DNA from: Lineus longissimus
Lineage: Eukaryota > Nemertea > Pilidiophora > Heteronemertea > Lineidae
Direction of reading: 5' to 3'
Assembly (NCBI RefSeq): GCF_910592395.1
Contig: NC_088321.1
Coordinates: 3,474,001 to 3,538,000, forward strand
DNA: 64,000 bases
Position 1 is the stretch's first letter, and every line of letters begins with the position of its first letter. Shown here piece after piece: positions 10,742-20,935 of the stretch. The translations under genes were made by a program, and so were the position numbers. The notes under the pieces are model-generated. The model made no database searches and had not been told where the DNA came from. It worked only from the letters and a program-made list of their open reading frames with translations.

Positions 10742-11284
10742 TTGAAAAGTAACGCAGAGCGCATTATCATTGATCATGCAGAACTTTATGGATGGTTGCC
10801 GATTTTGATACGTGCAGAAATATCAAATTCCTTGAAGTGCTGTTTGCCGCAATTGTGTAAACGTATCTTTACTGTAAACACTCTAAATAACCCTTGCATT
10901 TTGGCAAACGGGCAACGGCTCTCTACGACGTATTTGCCAGAAAATTTGGCAGCTTTCATAAAAAAGGTCAAGGCAGAATATCCAAATCATGTTTTATTAA
11001 AGACATGGAAATGGGTACAGAATCCATATACTGGAAACATACCCTCTTGTGGTAGTTCATCGGGCTGCTTCTCATTTAAATGTCTTCTGGCAACCTTTAC
11101 ACGAGTACAAACGGTCCTGATGAAGGCCATGCTCATATATTGGTCACTCAGGTTAATTACGTTTAGAGATGAGCTCGTTTCCGCAAACATTACACACATA
11201 TATTACTCTTTGCTCCTGCTGGCATCGGATGTCCTACAAAAGAAGAAACAGACAGTGATCAAGCAATTGATATTTAGCAAGTAG
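10742..11284 (+). CDS. Open frame of 180 codons without a standard ATG start, unknown
   Basis: This is the longest plus-strand frame of the region. It has no ATG near the 5' end, so it would need to be an internal or terminal exon or a pseudogene. The composition is protein-like (ERIIIDHAELYGWLPILIRA; ENLAAFIKKVKAEYPNHVLL; KTWKWVQNPYTGN) with several cysteines. The last 60 residues are more hydrophobic and may be chance. I do not recognise the family. Confidence 0.3.
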   Translation: MKSNAERIIIDHAELYGWLPILIRAEISNSLKCCLPQLCKRIFTVNTLNNPCILANGQRLSTTYLPENLAAFIKKVKAEYPNHVLLKTWKWVQNPYTGNIPSCGSSSGCFSFKCLLATFTRVQTVLMKAMLIYWSLRLITFRDELVSANITHIYYSLLLLASDVLQKKKQTVIKQLIFSK

Positions 11285-11411
11285 TTTTAGGCTGACTTAG
11301 AGGAGTTGCGGTCATATGAATTTAATACGTCTGAATGATGAAGAATCTAATTCCTGATATGTCTTCCTTTAGAGCAGCATTTTTATATCAATATGAAATA
11401 AAATAACTCAC

Positions 11412-11570
11412 CTGCTGTGTCGTAGTTTATGGGAATCCATGTTTGTCTTGTTGGTAAACGATCTGTCACAGACCGGACACTTGTGGCGCTGGTTATAGAT
11501 GTGACCATCAACATAATCCTCATTATTTGGGTTTCTTCGCCCTGATCCTCTGTAGCATTTTGTGACATAT
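11412..11570 (-). CDS. Exon encoding a canonical C2H2 zinc finger
   Basis: On the minus strand one frame contains YNQRHKCPVCDRSFTNKT followed by NMDSHKLRHS: a textbook C2H2 finger (C-x2-C-x12-H-x3-H with the conserved Phe and a hydrophobic residue before the first His). The exon ends in CAGCAG|GTGAGT, a near-consensus donor, at 11412 (intron bases begin at 11411 reading left), in phase 2. The upstream end is unclear; an in-frame TAA lies near 11586. The 242-bp MITE at 11615-11856 is only about 45 bp upstream of the exon. Likely a DNA-binding protein, but one finger is not enough to name it. Confidence 0.55.
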
Positions 11571-11614
11571 TCTCGACCTTCTTACCATGGTGCTGCGATG
11601 ATGTGGTGATGAAG

Positions 11615-11856
11615 GGGTGTCTACAAAACTAAGACCTAAGACCTAAGACCTACAAAACTAAGACCCTCCACCTACAAAACTAAGTACACTCCATTTTAAT
11701 ATATGATGACAGACCGACTGCATGCATACAAGTTTAGTAAAAGGATTGCCTACCCTTGGAACCATAATATTTTTGTAGGTCTTAGTTTTGTAGGTGGGAT
11801 CCTAGTTTTGTAGGTCTTAGCTTTGTACGTCTTAGGTCTTAGTTTTGTAGACACCC
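11615..11856. mobile_element. 242-bp MITE with a 10-bp target duplication (Mutator-like)
   Basis: The ends are perfect inverted repeats beginning GGGTGTCTACAAAACTAAG. Both arms are built from repeats of the words acaaaactaagacc and ctaagac. The element is flanked by the direct repeat GGTGATGAAG (11605-11614 and 11857-11866). A 9-10 bp duplication with a long GGG-starting TIR is the signature of Mutator-like (MULE) non-autonomous elements. It has no coding capacity; the central part is AT-rich. Confidence 0.88.
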
Positions 11857-11866
11857 GGTGATGAAG

Positions 11867-13383
11867 TCCTTGCCTACTTCCATATGATTTACCACATAGA
11901 TCGCACTACCATAGCTTAGACTGCTATTTTGGGGTTGTGACATACATGTACGTCAACTATACATTTTGTATATATCTTTTTAGAAAAAAGATTGTAAATT
12001 GCATGCTCGAAACAACTGATATTGACCTGTCGTAACAGTATCATTCCATCAATATTCTGAGGGAGCCAGAACATCACATATTTCTTATACGTAAAACATG
12101 TAAACCTGATTTAATCACATGTGTACCCAAGGCGTCATGCAGGCGCTACAACTGAACTTATGCTACAGCGCGGCAAGTTGAAAATTTTTGTCCGGTCCTT
12201 ATAGCCCATTATTTTATGTTACAATTACGCAGTTTGCACAGTTTATTGGGTCTTTTCGGGCGTTCAGTGAACGTTTCCTCAAACGGCGTGTCCTCTAATT
12301 CACTCAAGTTCCGTAATTCTTAAGGTAGCAACTCATGTGCGTTATATGACGCAATTCATTTATTTCTCTTCTTATCTTCATATTTAACCAGTCAGACGTT
12401 CATCTACATGTATTTCCATTCCAACAATAAATCGGGTGTCAGCGACGACTACATCGGTTGTTAGTATAATGTTTCACCGGCCATTGTTTCATCAATACCG
12501 ATTCCTTGGTGTTGAAATAGGAAGTCCAACTTCTCCTCCAGTCGTTGGCAGGAAGTGAAAGGCTCTCTCACGATGTGAGTCACATCATCGTTCTAATCGA
12601 GGTCAGCCGGAAACTCGGCCGGTTCAATGCCAAAAAAGAGTAACATGAGTTTCTTCAATTGAATTCCTGTCTGGTTTGTATCGCAAGCCGTTCAAACCCT
12701 GAAATCTATCTGTACACCAGAGAGTAGGGGAGACCAGATACATCATAATGTTTCTACTCGAAACCATGTTTTTACCAGTTATCGATAGATATGTTGGTCA
12801 TAGAACAATGCTTTTTGGATAAGTTTTGGAAGCAAGGAAACGGGGGTATGAAAATAAAAATTGAAAGATGATTTTTTTTCCTACGTTTTTTAAAAATCAC
12901 CCGATTTCAATATTATATGTTGATTCATATTCTTTGATATTTATTAAGCAACTTATCCCAATTTTTTATCTGAAATACACAATTTAAGCCAGTTTCCATT
13001 GTATTTTCTGTATATAATTTTGTGTCTGAATATCTCTGAATTCTTCAGCCCATAAAACTGAGGTGCAGAAATTTAGGAAGAAAATGCAAAAAACTAAAGA
13101 AAAAATTTAATGTTAATATTTCTTGATTTTTGTAATGGAATGAGATCAACAGTGTTTTGAGATCGTGATGCTGCAAGAAATTTTGAAATCGGATGATTTT
13201 TTATTAGAAAAATTTCACATTTTTGAATAATATAACTTTTTTTTCATTTCCTCTTTTTCAAAAGATTATCTAACAGACATTGTTCTAAGACAACATATTT
13301 TTCGATAAAAGGTAGAAGCATGAAATGCGTAGCTCATTCGGTTAAGGAGACTTTCTAGTGTATTTGGTGTCTTTTTTATACTT
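11867..13383. other. AT-rich DNA, nothing recognised
   Basis: No coding frame or repeat stands out. From about 12800 to 13310 the DNA is very AT-rich with poly-T/poly-A runs. Confidence 0.55.
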
Positions 13384-13632
13384 TTAAACGCTAATATGTT
13401 TTGCATGTGGAGGAGCCAAGCCCGCTGGGGCAGATGTGGGCCTCATGATAGGTTCGGCTGAGCGTAATAACTGTTTGTCTTGCCGTTCCCGCGAGCGCAT
13501 AAGACATAACATCATGTAGTCGCTTATATAAGAAAAGACCTCAGATGTGTTCCAGGCGGGGGCAGGTCGGAAGAGGTCGGGAAAAAAACCAGAAGACCAG
13601 TCCTGGCCCGACGTTATCATGCACACACTCAC
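13384..13632 (-). CDS. Unidentified open frame of 82 codons
   Basis: The minus-strand frame is of higher GC content than its surroundings and reads like protein (GQDWSSGFFPDLFRPAPAWN; YISDYMMLCLMRSRERQD; SAEPIMRPTSAPAGLAPP). It terminates at a TAA at 13386. There is no assigned promoter or splice site, and a TATATAAG inside the frame is probably coincidental. It could be a terminal exon; no family was recognised. Confidence 0.25.
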   Translation of the reverse strand: MSVCMITSGQDWSSGFFPDLFRPAPAWNTSEVFSYISDYMMLCLMRSRERQDKQLLRSAEPIMRPTSAPAGLAPPHAKHISV

Positions 13633-14166
13633 CTACACCATATGAAAGTACATTGGCTGTAATATAGGCCTGAAAAAATAGATATTCTCAGTGCGAATGT
13701 TCTTTGTGATAAATGAATTTGTGCAATAGTAATTCCCATTTCATAATCTGAAGGATTGCTTGAGAGATGTACGTCACAATATGATAAGCAGATCAGACAA
13801 ATGTGAACGCCCAATATTCAAAATTGCCTTTTTAAAAATAGCAGTTGTCAAACTCCTAGTAAGCCCCCATTTTAGGCAAAGGATACATGTACAACTTACA
13901 ATGGAGGAGGTCGACCTAAAATACGCCCGACTGACCGCGGTTCTAAAATCTAACGGATTGCGGCAGGTCAACTCTATGCTCAACTAGAAAAGCTAAACAA
14001 CTCCAGAGTATTTGTGTTATGCTGGTTGCGGAACAAAGATGGCGGACGGCGTTACTCGGACTGAAAATCTGCTCCGATTTTAACTCCCATTTTCCGGATT
14101 TAGCCGATAGTAAGTGTCTCAAACTTGACGAAAATAACAGTGAACTTGTTGTCTTTCGACTACAAT

Positions 14167-15057
14167 ATGCCAGGCCAAAATTCTGCACAGCCGGATAAGA
14201 AAAAAGCGCGTGCGAATTCTGCCGGTAACGTTTTGCCATTGGGCCAAATCCGTACCAGTACCCCAGCACATACATCATGTACAACTACAGTGCATTCGAC
14301 ACCGAATGCCATGCCGCGCCCAGTAGGCCCTGCCGCAATGCCCGGACAACAAGCTGCTCAACCACCCGTGACGTACATGACCACGACGGTGCCCAATCAA
14401 TGGTTGGCGGATATTCAGGCAAAATTAAGCGATATACAATCGAAGTTCAGCAAACTTGATTCAATCGAACAAAAAACGCGGGACCTTTCCCTTAATGTCG
14501 GACGGCTGAACAAAACCCTTGTAGAATATGAAAAAACAACGAAGTTTGTGAGTGAAAGCTTTGATAGTGTAAAGGATAGCCTGAAAGAGACCAACCATGA
14601 AATCAGACAACTGCGTAAGGACAACGAGGCACTAAAGAGCGAAATCACAGACTTGCAGTGTAGGTCTATGATGACAACCTGTTATTCAAAAACATTGAGG
14701 AAACTGGCGGCGAAAACACCGAGGAAGTGATACAGAATTTCATTCGTAAGGAAATACGTGTAAGTGATGAGGTAAACATCGAGGTGGCGCACAGGTACGG
14801 AAGGGGTGGCGGGGCGGACCCCGGCCCATTGTGGTGAAGTTCTGCTCTCGAAAGGACAAGTCCAAAGTAAAGAGCAATACCAGAAACCTGAAGGACACGA
14901 GGTACCAAGTTCACGAACAATTCCCTAAAATCGTAAATGACAGGCGGAAAATACTTTTCCAATACTTGAAAAAGGCTAAAGCGGATGGGAGGCGGGCGCC
15001 CCTTAATAGAGACGTGTCATTTGTCGACGGCAGGAATACGATGTCTCTGATTGGTTA
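14167..15057 (+). pseudogene. L1-type ORF1 protein (coiled coil plus RNA-binding core), frameshifted
   Basis: The first part (14167-about 14680) begins MPGQNSAQPDKKKARANS, has a Pro/Thr/Ala-rich linker and then a coiled coil of about 90 residues (LADIQAKLSDIQSKFSKLDS onward, with heptad leucines). After a frame change near 14680 the sequence continues with the RRM-plus-CTD core of L1-like ORF1p: EVNIEVAHRYGRG, PIVVKFCSRKDK, LKDTRYQVHEQFPKIV and DRRKILFQYLKKAKADG. ORF1p is a trimeric RNA chaperone that binds the element RNA. The frame ends at 15057. Confidence 0.8.
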
Positions 15058-15500
15058 AAGAAGTGCGCCGCGAAGGTCTCCCGCGAAATTTGCATAAGTC
15101 CCCCGCAAATCGTGCAGAAGACTCCCGCGAAAATACCTCTGCCGCAAAATTCAAACCGTCCTTGGCTCCTGATTGGTTTAAATTGGGTCACGCGGCGAGA
15201 TTTTTACGGCGCATTCTTTTGCGGCGTGTTTTTAGCGGGGCATTGTTGCGGCGCATCATTCGCGGGAGTCCTTTGCGGTGCAAGTAATTAATCGGCCGAT
15301 ATATTCTGATTTATGTCCCCTCCCGCCTACCATAGACGTTAAGATAGCGAAGACGAATGAGCCAGCCCATGGTATCAGGCAACGGGTGTTGGCCGCGTGA
15401 TGCTCCAAACCGACAAGGAGTAGAAATGGAGGCGAACAAATAGGATGCCGAGGGTGGACAGTGTGTTAAAATATTGAGTATTGTGTGCTGACTGAAAAAT
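15058..15500 (+). other. GC-rich inter-ORF spacer of the LINE
   Basis: From 15058 to 15290 the DNA is dense in gcgg/ccgc words (tcccgcgaaa, ttgcggcgc, cgcgggag), quite unlike its surroundings. It has no coding continuity with either ORF. It may be an element-specific spacer or a separate small insertion. The 15290-15500 part is unremarkable. Confidence 0.4.
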
Positions 15501-15503
15501 CGG

Positions 15504-16548
15504 TTGCAACATGACGATTTCGTTGAATATATCAAAAACTTTGACGTTTTAGCATTCCAGGAAACAAAGAGAGATGAGGTTGCTACGGAGACATTGAGGG
15601 ACATTTTTCCAGGTATTGATTTTGATTGCTTCCCTAACCACAGGAAAACACTTTCCACTTACAGGTCTGGTGGTACAGCAGTATGTATTAGAAGTTATTT
15701 GCGTCAATAAATTACACCACTTAAACATGATGATTCGAACCCCCAGTGGTTTTATGTAAAGAATGGCGTTATTCTTGAAACGGATTGTATTTTTGCCAAT
15801 GTTTATATTCCCCCGGAGACCTCAAGGTATTCGAATATTGAAATATTTGATAACATTGAACAAGAGCTTTTAGCTAAGGCAACATTTCTTTCTCCTTATA
15901 TATTTTTGGGTGATTTTAATGCTTATACTTCAACTGTATCCGAGTTTGACATACTTGAAAATGATGCCAATGAAACCGACATATACGGAGAGTTACGAAA
16001 CGGTATAGAAGGTATCCCACCACGGGCGTCCATGGATCAACATAATTTGAATAACTATGGTAGAAGGCTTTTGCAGTTGGGTAAAAAGTCTAATCTTGTT
16101 ATCTTGAACGGCCGTTACGGACACGATATGCACCTTTCCAGAAATGGGCCGCTGAGTGTCCGAAATAGTGATGTCATAAGGGGAAACTAGGCCTTATGGT
16201 GGAGGGACAAAGGAGATAGTCATGGTTGACCAACACACTTGAATGCCTTTAATGACGGACAAGGGTGAAAAAGTTGGTTCCAACGCAAGCCACCAATTTC
16301 GGGAAGCATGTACAGGTGTGGGCGCTTTGACCTGTAAACTTGGCTCGGTGGTAGATTGTGTATTCACTTCGGTGCCCCTTATACAATCGATAGTAGACTT
16401 TTCAATCGAACCATTTGATCCACTTTTCTCTGACGTGCATTCACCCGTTTCTGTACATTTTCATGGTCACGTGAATCAAAACAACCTTTTGTATAATCAG
16501 GAAAATGTAAATATTGATAAAGAGGGCGCAGTCGACCCAAGAGCGTAG
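15504..16548 (+). pseudogene. LINE endonuclease domain (APE/EEP type)
   Basis: Three frames in order show the fold: FDVLAFQETKRDE (catalytic Glu) with YRSGGTAVCIR; then IFANVYIPPETSRYSN and the catalytic IFLGDFNAYTS (15906 frame); then a last part with SVVDCVFTSVPLIQSI and FSDVHSPVSV (16243 frame), where the final catalytic His is preserved. The breaks are at about 15710 (stop) and 16190-16240. Unlike the LINE at 2.7-6.3 kb, the GDFN motif is intact. Confidence 0.82.
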
Positions 16549-16552
16549 AGAC

Positions 16553-16730
16553 CCTAAGGAAAGGACGCCACTAACTACAGGGGCATCACTATTTTAAGTT
16601 GCCTAGTGTTCACGAGTATTTTGAATGAATGGTTGTATTCTTACTGTGAGGCCAATAGAGTGATACATGCAAACCAGTTCTCGACCAAAAGTAATAAAAA
16701 TGAAAAGTTTGTTTCAAAGTAAGAATCATG
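16553..16730 (+). pseudogene. Remnant of LINE reverse transcriptase N-terminus
   Basis: Immediately after the endonuclease a frame reads KDATNYRGITILSC, VFTSILNEWLYS and HANQFS. This is RT motif 1 and the start of motif 2 (N-Y-R-G-I-T-x-L; K-x-F-T-x-I-L-N). It is directly adjoined by 3'-end sequence, so the fingers, palm and C-terminal domain are deleted. Confidence 0.7.
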
Positions 16731-16907
16731 TAAAACTAGCCAATTTCCTCTTGGCGTGTCGCAGATTGTTTAATCTAGTTTAGCCCATATATGTGATTCA
16801 TTTACCTTGTGTCCACCCTTGACCCTGTACGTCAGCCATCTGTATAATTACATGTATAATTACTGTTAGGTTTTTCTTCTCTGTACTCTTTTTAAAAGTG
16901 GAGAATA

Positions 16908-16936
16908 AATTGAATTGAAAATTGAATTGAATTGAG
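16908..16936 (+). repeat. LINE 3' terminal tail of TTGAA/ATTGA units
   Basis: The element ends in aataaattgaattgaaa followed by attgaattgaattga. Short 3' microsatellite tails of this type replace poly-A in many non-LTR elements. The AATAAA just before it can serve as a polyadenylation signal. Confidence 0.65.
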
Positions 16937-18545
16937 GGTCTTGCTGTGCGCTCAGGCTTTGGTATAAAATCGCCATTTTGTTTATATGTATTTTCGTAGT
17001 GTGCATGTATGCGTATACATGGTTGGATAGAGTGAAAGCACTTCATCGCATCAATTTCACTATTACCATTTGCCACATCGATTTTTCATTGTTTTCAATT
17101 AACTTCGTAAAAAGCGGATTAAATTTCCGCAGATGCGATGATTTTCGCATTACAATAAAGTATTGTAAGCCATTGTGTTGAATTATATCAAAATGGCACT
17201 CCTATATATGCCGCGTCATGTCACGGCAGCTCCGGAACGCCACATTATCATTTGCACTAAGTCGCTCAACTTGGCGAGATGCATTTTGAAAACGGCCATT
17301 GCCTGACGCGTTGCGATTTTGTCATTGTCAGATTCCACTATGGAAGAGCGATCGAGGAGTCCCATTATATGTATATGGTACCGCGGGATCTCAAGCGGGA
17401 TATAGGCCGTCCTTTTTACGTTATGAGACGAATTTTCAATTTACTTCAATTGGGTCTGTCTACCTATCAATCCCTCATCTGAACATGAAAACATACCAGG
17501 CATCGATCAATCCCTGATGATCAGATCACGGAAAGCCGTATGTACGTAATTAAATCAATGCACTTAAATGTTGATAACACTAGCCTTTTATACGTACATT
17601 GGGAAATTTGAGAAATATCACGTTCTGCTGCTCACAGAACGTGGTACTTCTCACAAACCTGATGCCCGCCTGATAAACGCCAAAATATACTCTCTGAAAT
17701 ATCGCATCATACCTGCATCATAACGCCTGCATTATCAACCAAAATGCACAGTCTACAATGTAATCGACCAGAGAGTACTAAAATATCGCTCTTACTAATA
17801 CACCTCACAAGCATTACAAATCAGACTTGACAGGCTGAGAAATAATCTGTACCAACAAAAATATGTAAGGCGGGCATGTTGACAATAACTAATTCAAAAC
17901 ATGTATACAACACAATTAATATCTGTCAAAATATTTTTTCTTTGTTTTAGCGGCTTCACTTCCCAAGTTCAAATTTTTTTTAACGGTTAGGTTGAAATAC
18001 AAGCCATACTTCTTCATTAGTCGATCAGCAATATGAAAATTTTGCCGCAGGGAAAACAGTAGCCATAGAAATTGAAATGCGATGTTGAGAATATAAAACA
18101 TAAAATATTACGCTTACAGTTTCAGGGGAAAAATATGATTCGTTTACGCGAAAAAAAGTGATGTTCAATTCATGGTTAGGCTTATCTCTCAATAATATCG
18201 ATGCATCCAAACCCGGGCGCACTCATTATATGTACTTGTGCCTTTGTATCATGATTGGCCCTAGGTATTTGAAAAATACGTCTTTGTGAGTAGCGGCATG
18301 CTACATATACTGGTAGAAGGTTTTGCGAATTCACACCGGCGATGCAATAACGAGATTTTTACATCAAAATGTGCATAAATGTGACTAAAACTTCGCTCCG
18401 ATCAGCAGGTCCAATTGTCGCAACGGCGAGCGATTGAGTGAAATTAAGGCCGGGCAAGTGAAAAAATGCGTGTCTTCTTAGGGGAGATGAAACATTATTC
18501 GTGATTGTTACATGAACGCCATGTCTCAATTGTGTAATTACGACC
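16937..18545. other. AT-rich DNA, no gene or element recognised
   Basis: The open frames are short and have no splice context. I found no repeats of note apart from scattered gcgtcatgtcacgg-like words. Confidence 0.5.
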
Positions 18546-18758
18546 TCGTACACGGGCTAACATGCTTGAAAGATAGTTTCATCTTTCTAAAAGCATTATA
18601 GTTCGTGACATGGAGACATACGCATATATGCCGCGCAGATAACATCTTCAGTATACTGGTTCACATCACCATGCTATGTCTCGTACACGGGCCAGCATGC
18701 TTCATATATTTAAATCGTTCTACAAGCATTATAAGCTCGTCGGATGAAACATACGCCT
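18546..18758. repeat. Tandem repeat of about 135-bp units, interrupted by the next element
   Basis: Unit 1 starts at about 18546 (tcgtacacgggctaacatgc) and unit 2 at about 18681 (tcgtacacgggccagcatgc). Within each unit the order is agcattata, gacatggagacatacgc or gatgaaacatacgc, then catcttcagt and tcacatcac/tcatatcac. Unit 2 is split by the 691-bp insertion and resumes at 19450 (atagcatcttcagttt to about 19540). Confidence 0.7.
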
Positions 18759-19449
18759 GTGCCGTGACATTAGAGAATTCAACGCGTTCCGGTATGTCAC
18801 GTTAACTCATTACAGAAGTTGCTAGTTTCGTCAGCCTCCATTAGATGGCGTGAGCATCTGATATTACATGTAGTCATCACTGACATTACGGATAAAGAAT
18901 TTTAGAGAGATTTCAGGGGGTTTCATTTGCAATGACATGGGGGAGGGGGGGGGGGGGAAGCACTCATAACTACTCAGCTGTTTCAGTTTTATGGCGTCGA
19001 GTTTTGCCATTGGGTTTGTGTTCGAATACTGCGTCCACCTGACTTCGGGAAAAGGCGCCTGGTTGTAGACTACTTTTATTGTCAGCTTTTTTTCTTGTAC
19101 TTGCTGGCAACCATGGTTGTGGCCTGGCTATTGGGTAGAGTTTCTTGTCTAGCTGGTCAGTGTTGTCACAAGTTATTTGAATTGTTTTAATATGATTTTA
19201 TTCTTGAAAATCGGTTATAATATTAACAGTACACTATTTTACAGAAAAACGATTATATAGCTAAGTATAAAACATTAAAGTTTGGTGAAATTCCAGCCTT
19301 TTTAAAGTGATGGAAGAGGGAGGCTGATAGATTAGATAGTCGATAGTCAGATGCTCACGCCATCTCATGGAGGCTGATAAAACTAGCAACTGCTGTAATG
19401 AGTTAACGTGACATTCCGGAACGCGTTGAATTATCTAATGTCACGGCAC
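18759..19449. mobile_element. 691-bp MITE with ~105-bp TIRs and a perfect 8-bp target duplication
   Basis: The left end GTGCCGTGACATTAGA and the right end TCTAATGTCACGGCAC are inverted repeats that continue with few mismatches for about 105 bp (18759-18865 and 19343-19449). The flanks are the direct repeat ATACGCCT (18751-18758 and 19450-19457). An 8-bp duplication fits hAT, P, Merlin or KDZ superfamilies; the GTGCC end is not the usual hAT end, so I leave the family open. The middle (about 475 bp) includes a run of G at 18941-18957 and no ORF of note. Confidence 0.9.
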
Positions 19450-19646
19450 ATACGCCTATAGCATCTTCAGTTTACTGTGTTCATATCACGATGTTATTGC
19501 TTTCATGATCAGTACATATAAATATATAATCATTCTAACAGGTATTTTAATTTCCAAAAAATTATTTTAGCCTACAACGTTCTTAGATGGACAAGATGAA
19601 AATCTCTCTGCGAATGCTAGATTGCTATATGCTGTAATAATATTCC

Positions 19647-20087
19647 ATGCGGAACTCAGTTGATGTGCTTGAGCTTAATAAAGCTGACATCGTTTCTCGT
19701 GGGCCATTCGGCGAAATTTATCTTCCCGTTAAAGGTCAATATGTTTATAAAGTCACAAGAAGACTAAACCCAACGATACCCGTTAGACATCCGCCTACAA
19801 TTTTGCTATGGCTGCCTGGCGAAAAGTATAGAGTATGCCCGAAATAATTATCACTGTCTTAAATTAACGAGCAAGAGAAATTATGAGCATTATATCCGCA
19901 CACTTAAGATACGCAAGAAGGAATTTAAGTCCGACTCGGCATATCTGTATTTTCACTTACCTACAGACTCTACTTTACTCTCAGACGACTACGTACGTGA
20001 GCTGAAAAAAGCGCGTCGCCTGACCAGGATGATCTGGCCACGTGTCTACAGGCAATTAGACTATGAGAGAATGATATTGCAGTAATA
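19647..20087 (+). pseudogene. Broken coding frame, possibly kinase-like N-terminus
   Basis: An ATG frame (19647-19847) contains SRGPFGEIYLPVKGQYVYKV, which resembles the glycine-rich loop and the beta-3 lysine of a protein kinase (G-x-F-G-E-x-Y, then V-x-K). It stops at 19847, but an adjacent frame is open from before 19846 to a TAA at about 20087 and is strongly protein-like (KRNYEHYIRTLKIRKKEF; YLYFHLPTDSTLLSDD; ARRLTRMIWPRVYRQLDYER). The two are probably one gene with a frameshift near 19845. The kinase reading rests on one motif only; no catalytic HRD or DFG is present. Confidence 0.4.
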
Positions 20088-20319
20088 TTCTGTATCTTTG
20101 CGCCTATCAAAATCGGCGGTATGGTCGGGACGAAATTTATATAACTTTTTCTAATTTTGTTTCAGCTCTTAGATTGTAGAAAAACACGTTATACGCGCAA
20201 GTCCTGGCGCGAAAGACTTTTCCCGCTACACGTTAGTGCACGCCAACGTCACCCAGAAGTATTACGGTAGCAGGAAGGGTTGGGTGTTTGTGGTTTCTGA
20301 GTCTGAGGGGGTTGGTGTC

Positions 20320-20380
20320 TGTTGACTGTGCTTTAAGGAGACTAGGCATGGCGCCAGTCTCTCTTAAAGCACAGTCAACA
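20320..20380. repeat. Long hairpin: 24-bp inverted repeat with 12-nt loop
   Basis: The arm tgttgactgtgctttaagga (20320-) through gagact pairs with agtctctcttaaagcacagt (20356-) through caaca with a single-base difference, around the loop aggcatggcgcc. The right arm and loop recur at 20701-20740, so the hairpin end is part of a duplicated segment. Confidence 0.8.
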
Positions 20381-20760
20381 GGCATTTGGTCTCAGTATTT
20401 GGGTTTTGATTGCCATGACTGTACCCCTGTAAAAGTCAGAGGAGGAGAAGTTTGGAATGATGAAAGCATTGAAGAAGAAGAAATGTTATTATTGAGGAAA
20501 GCAAAATTTATTATGAGACGAGAAGGCAGTGTCCTGACTTGATTATTTAAAAAAAATGGCAGTCTGAACACATTAAAAGGTGGAACATGGCATTTTATCG
20601 ACTTTGAAGTGTTCCGCAGTTAAAGGGAGACTATAGGCAGCAGCTAGGTAGGCAAGATAAAGTCATACAAATTTGCCAATAGGGGTCAGTCATATCTCTA
20701 GGCATGGCGCCAGTCTCTCTTAAAGCACAGTCAAGAGGCATTTGGTCTTAGTATTTGGGT
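20343..20760. repeat. Direct repeat of about 60 bp, 358 bp apart
   Basis: The segment 20343-20403 and the segment 20701-20760 share ggcatggcgccagtctctct, then taaagcacagtca, then aggcatttggtct and agtatttggg with only two or three differences. The open frame between them (20403-20542, ending GSVLT) has no recognised family. The copies may be two ends of a small element. Confidence 0.75.
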
Positions 20761-20935
20761 AAGTACAGAATCAAGGCAGCTCAGAGAGCAATGATTGAAC
20801 GATGCTGTGGACAAGTCCAAGGATACTGCATCAGTCACGACCAACTTCTCATCAGAAAGCGTCACCACCAGCATATTCAATGTTCAGTTCCAACCTGTAC
20901 CAGTCCAATGCACGCCTGTTATGGTCAGCAGTGGT

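Larger units (their letters stand above)
14020..16936 (+). mobile_element. L1/Tx1-like LINE, internally deleted, plus strand
   Basis: The order is ORF1 (14167-15057), GC-rich spacer (15058-15500), endonuclease (15504-16548), a short stub of reverse transcriptase (16553-16730), and a 3' end with AATAAA and a TTGAA-type tail (16908-16936). The YADD part and everything between RT motifs 1 and the C-terminus is missing, so the body was cut by an internal deletion joining near 16550 and again near 16730. Several frameshifts are present. The 5' end is placed only roughly, just upstream of the ORF1 leader, which contains AAGATGGCGG (near 14036), a motif also seen in promoters of other LINEs. Confidence 0.82.

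Noticed and set aside
14415-14648. 77-codon antisense frame within LINE ORF1.
   Set aside because: It is the complement of the coiled-coil coding region; leucine/serine-rich antisense frames are expected there.
18941-18957. Poly-G run, and similar poly-C/G runs at 25040, 35796, 40437, 50127, 50381 and 54868, as functional quadruplex sites.
   Set aside because: They are plain homopolymers without spaced G-tracts and are common polymerase-slippage products; nothing else supports function.
20288-20542. 84-codon ORF as a gene.
   Set aside because: It runs straight through the hairpin and the direct repeat, and no family or splice context supports it.
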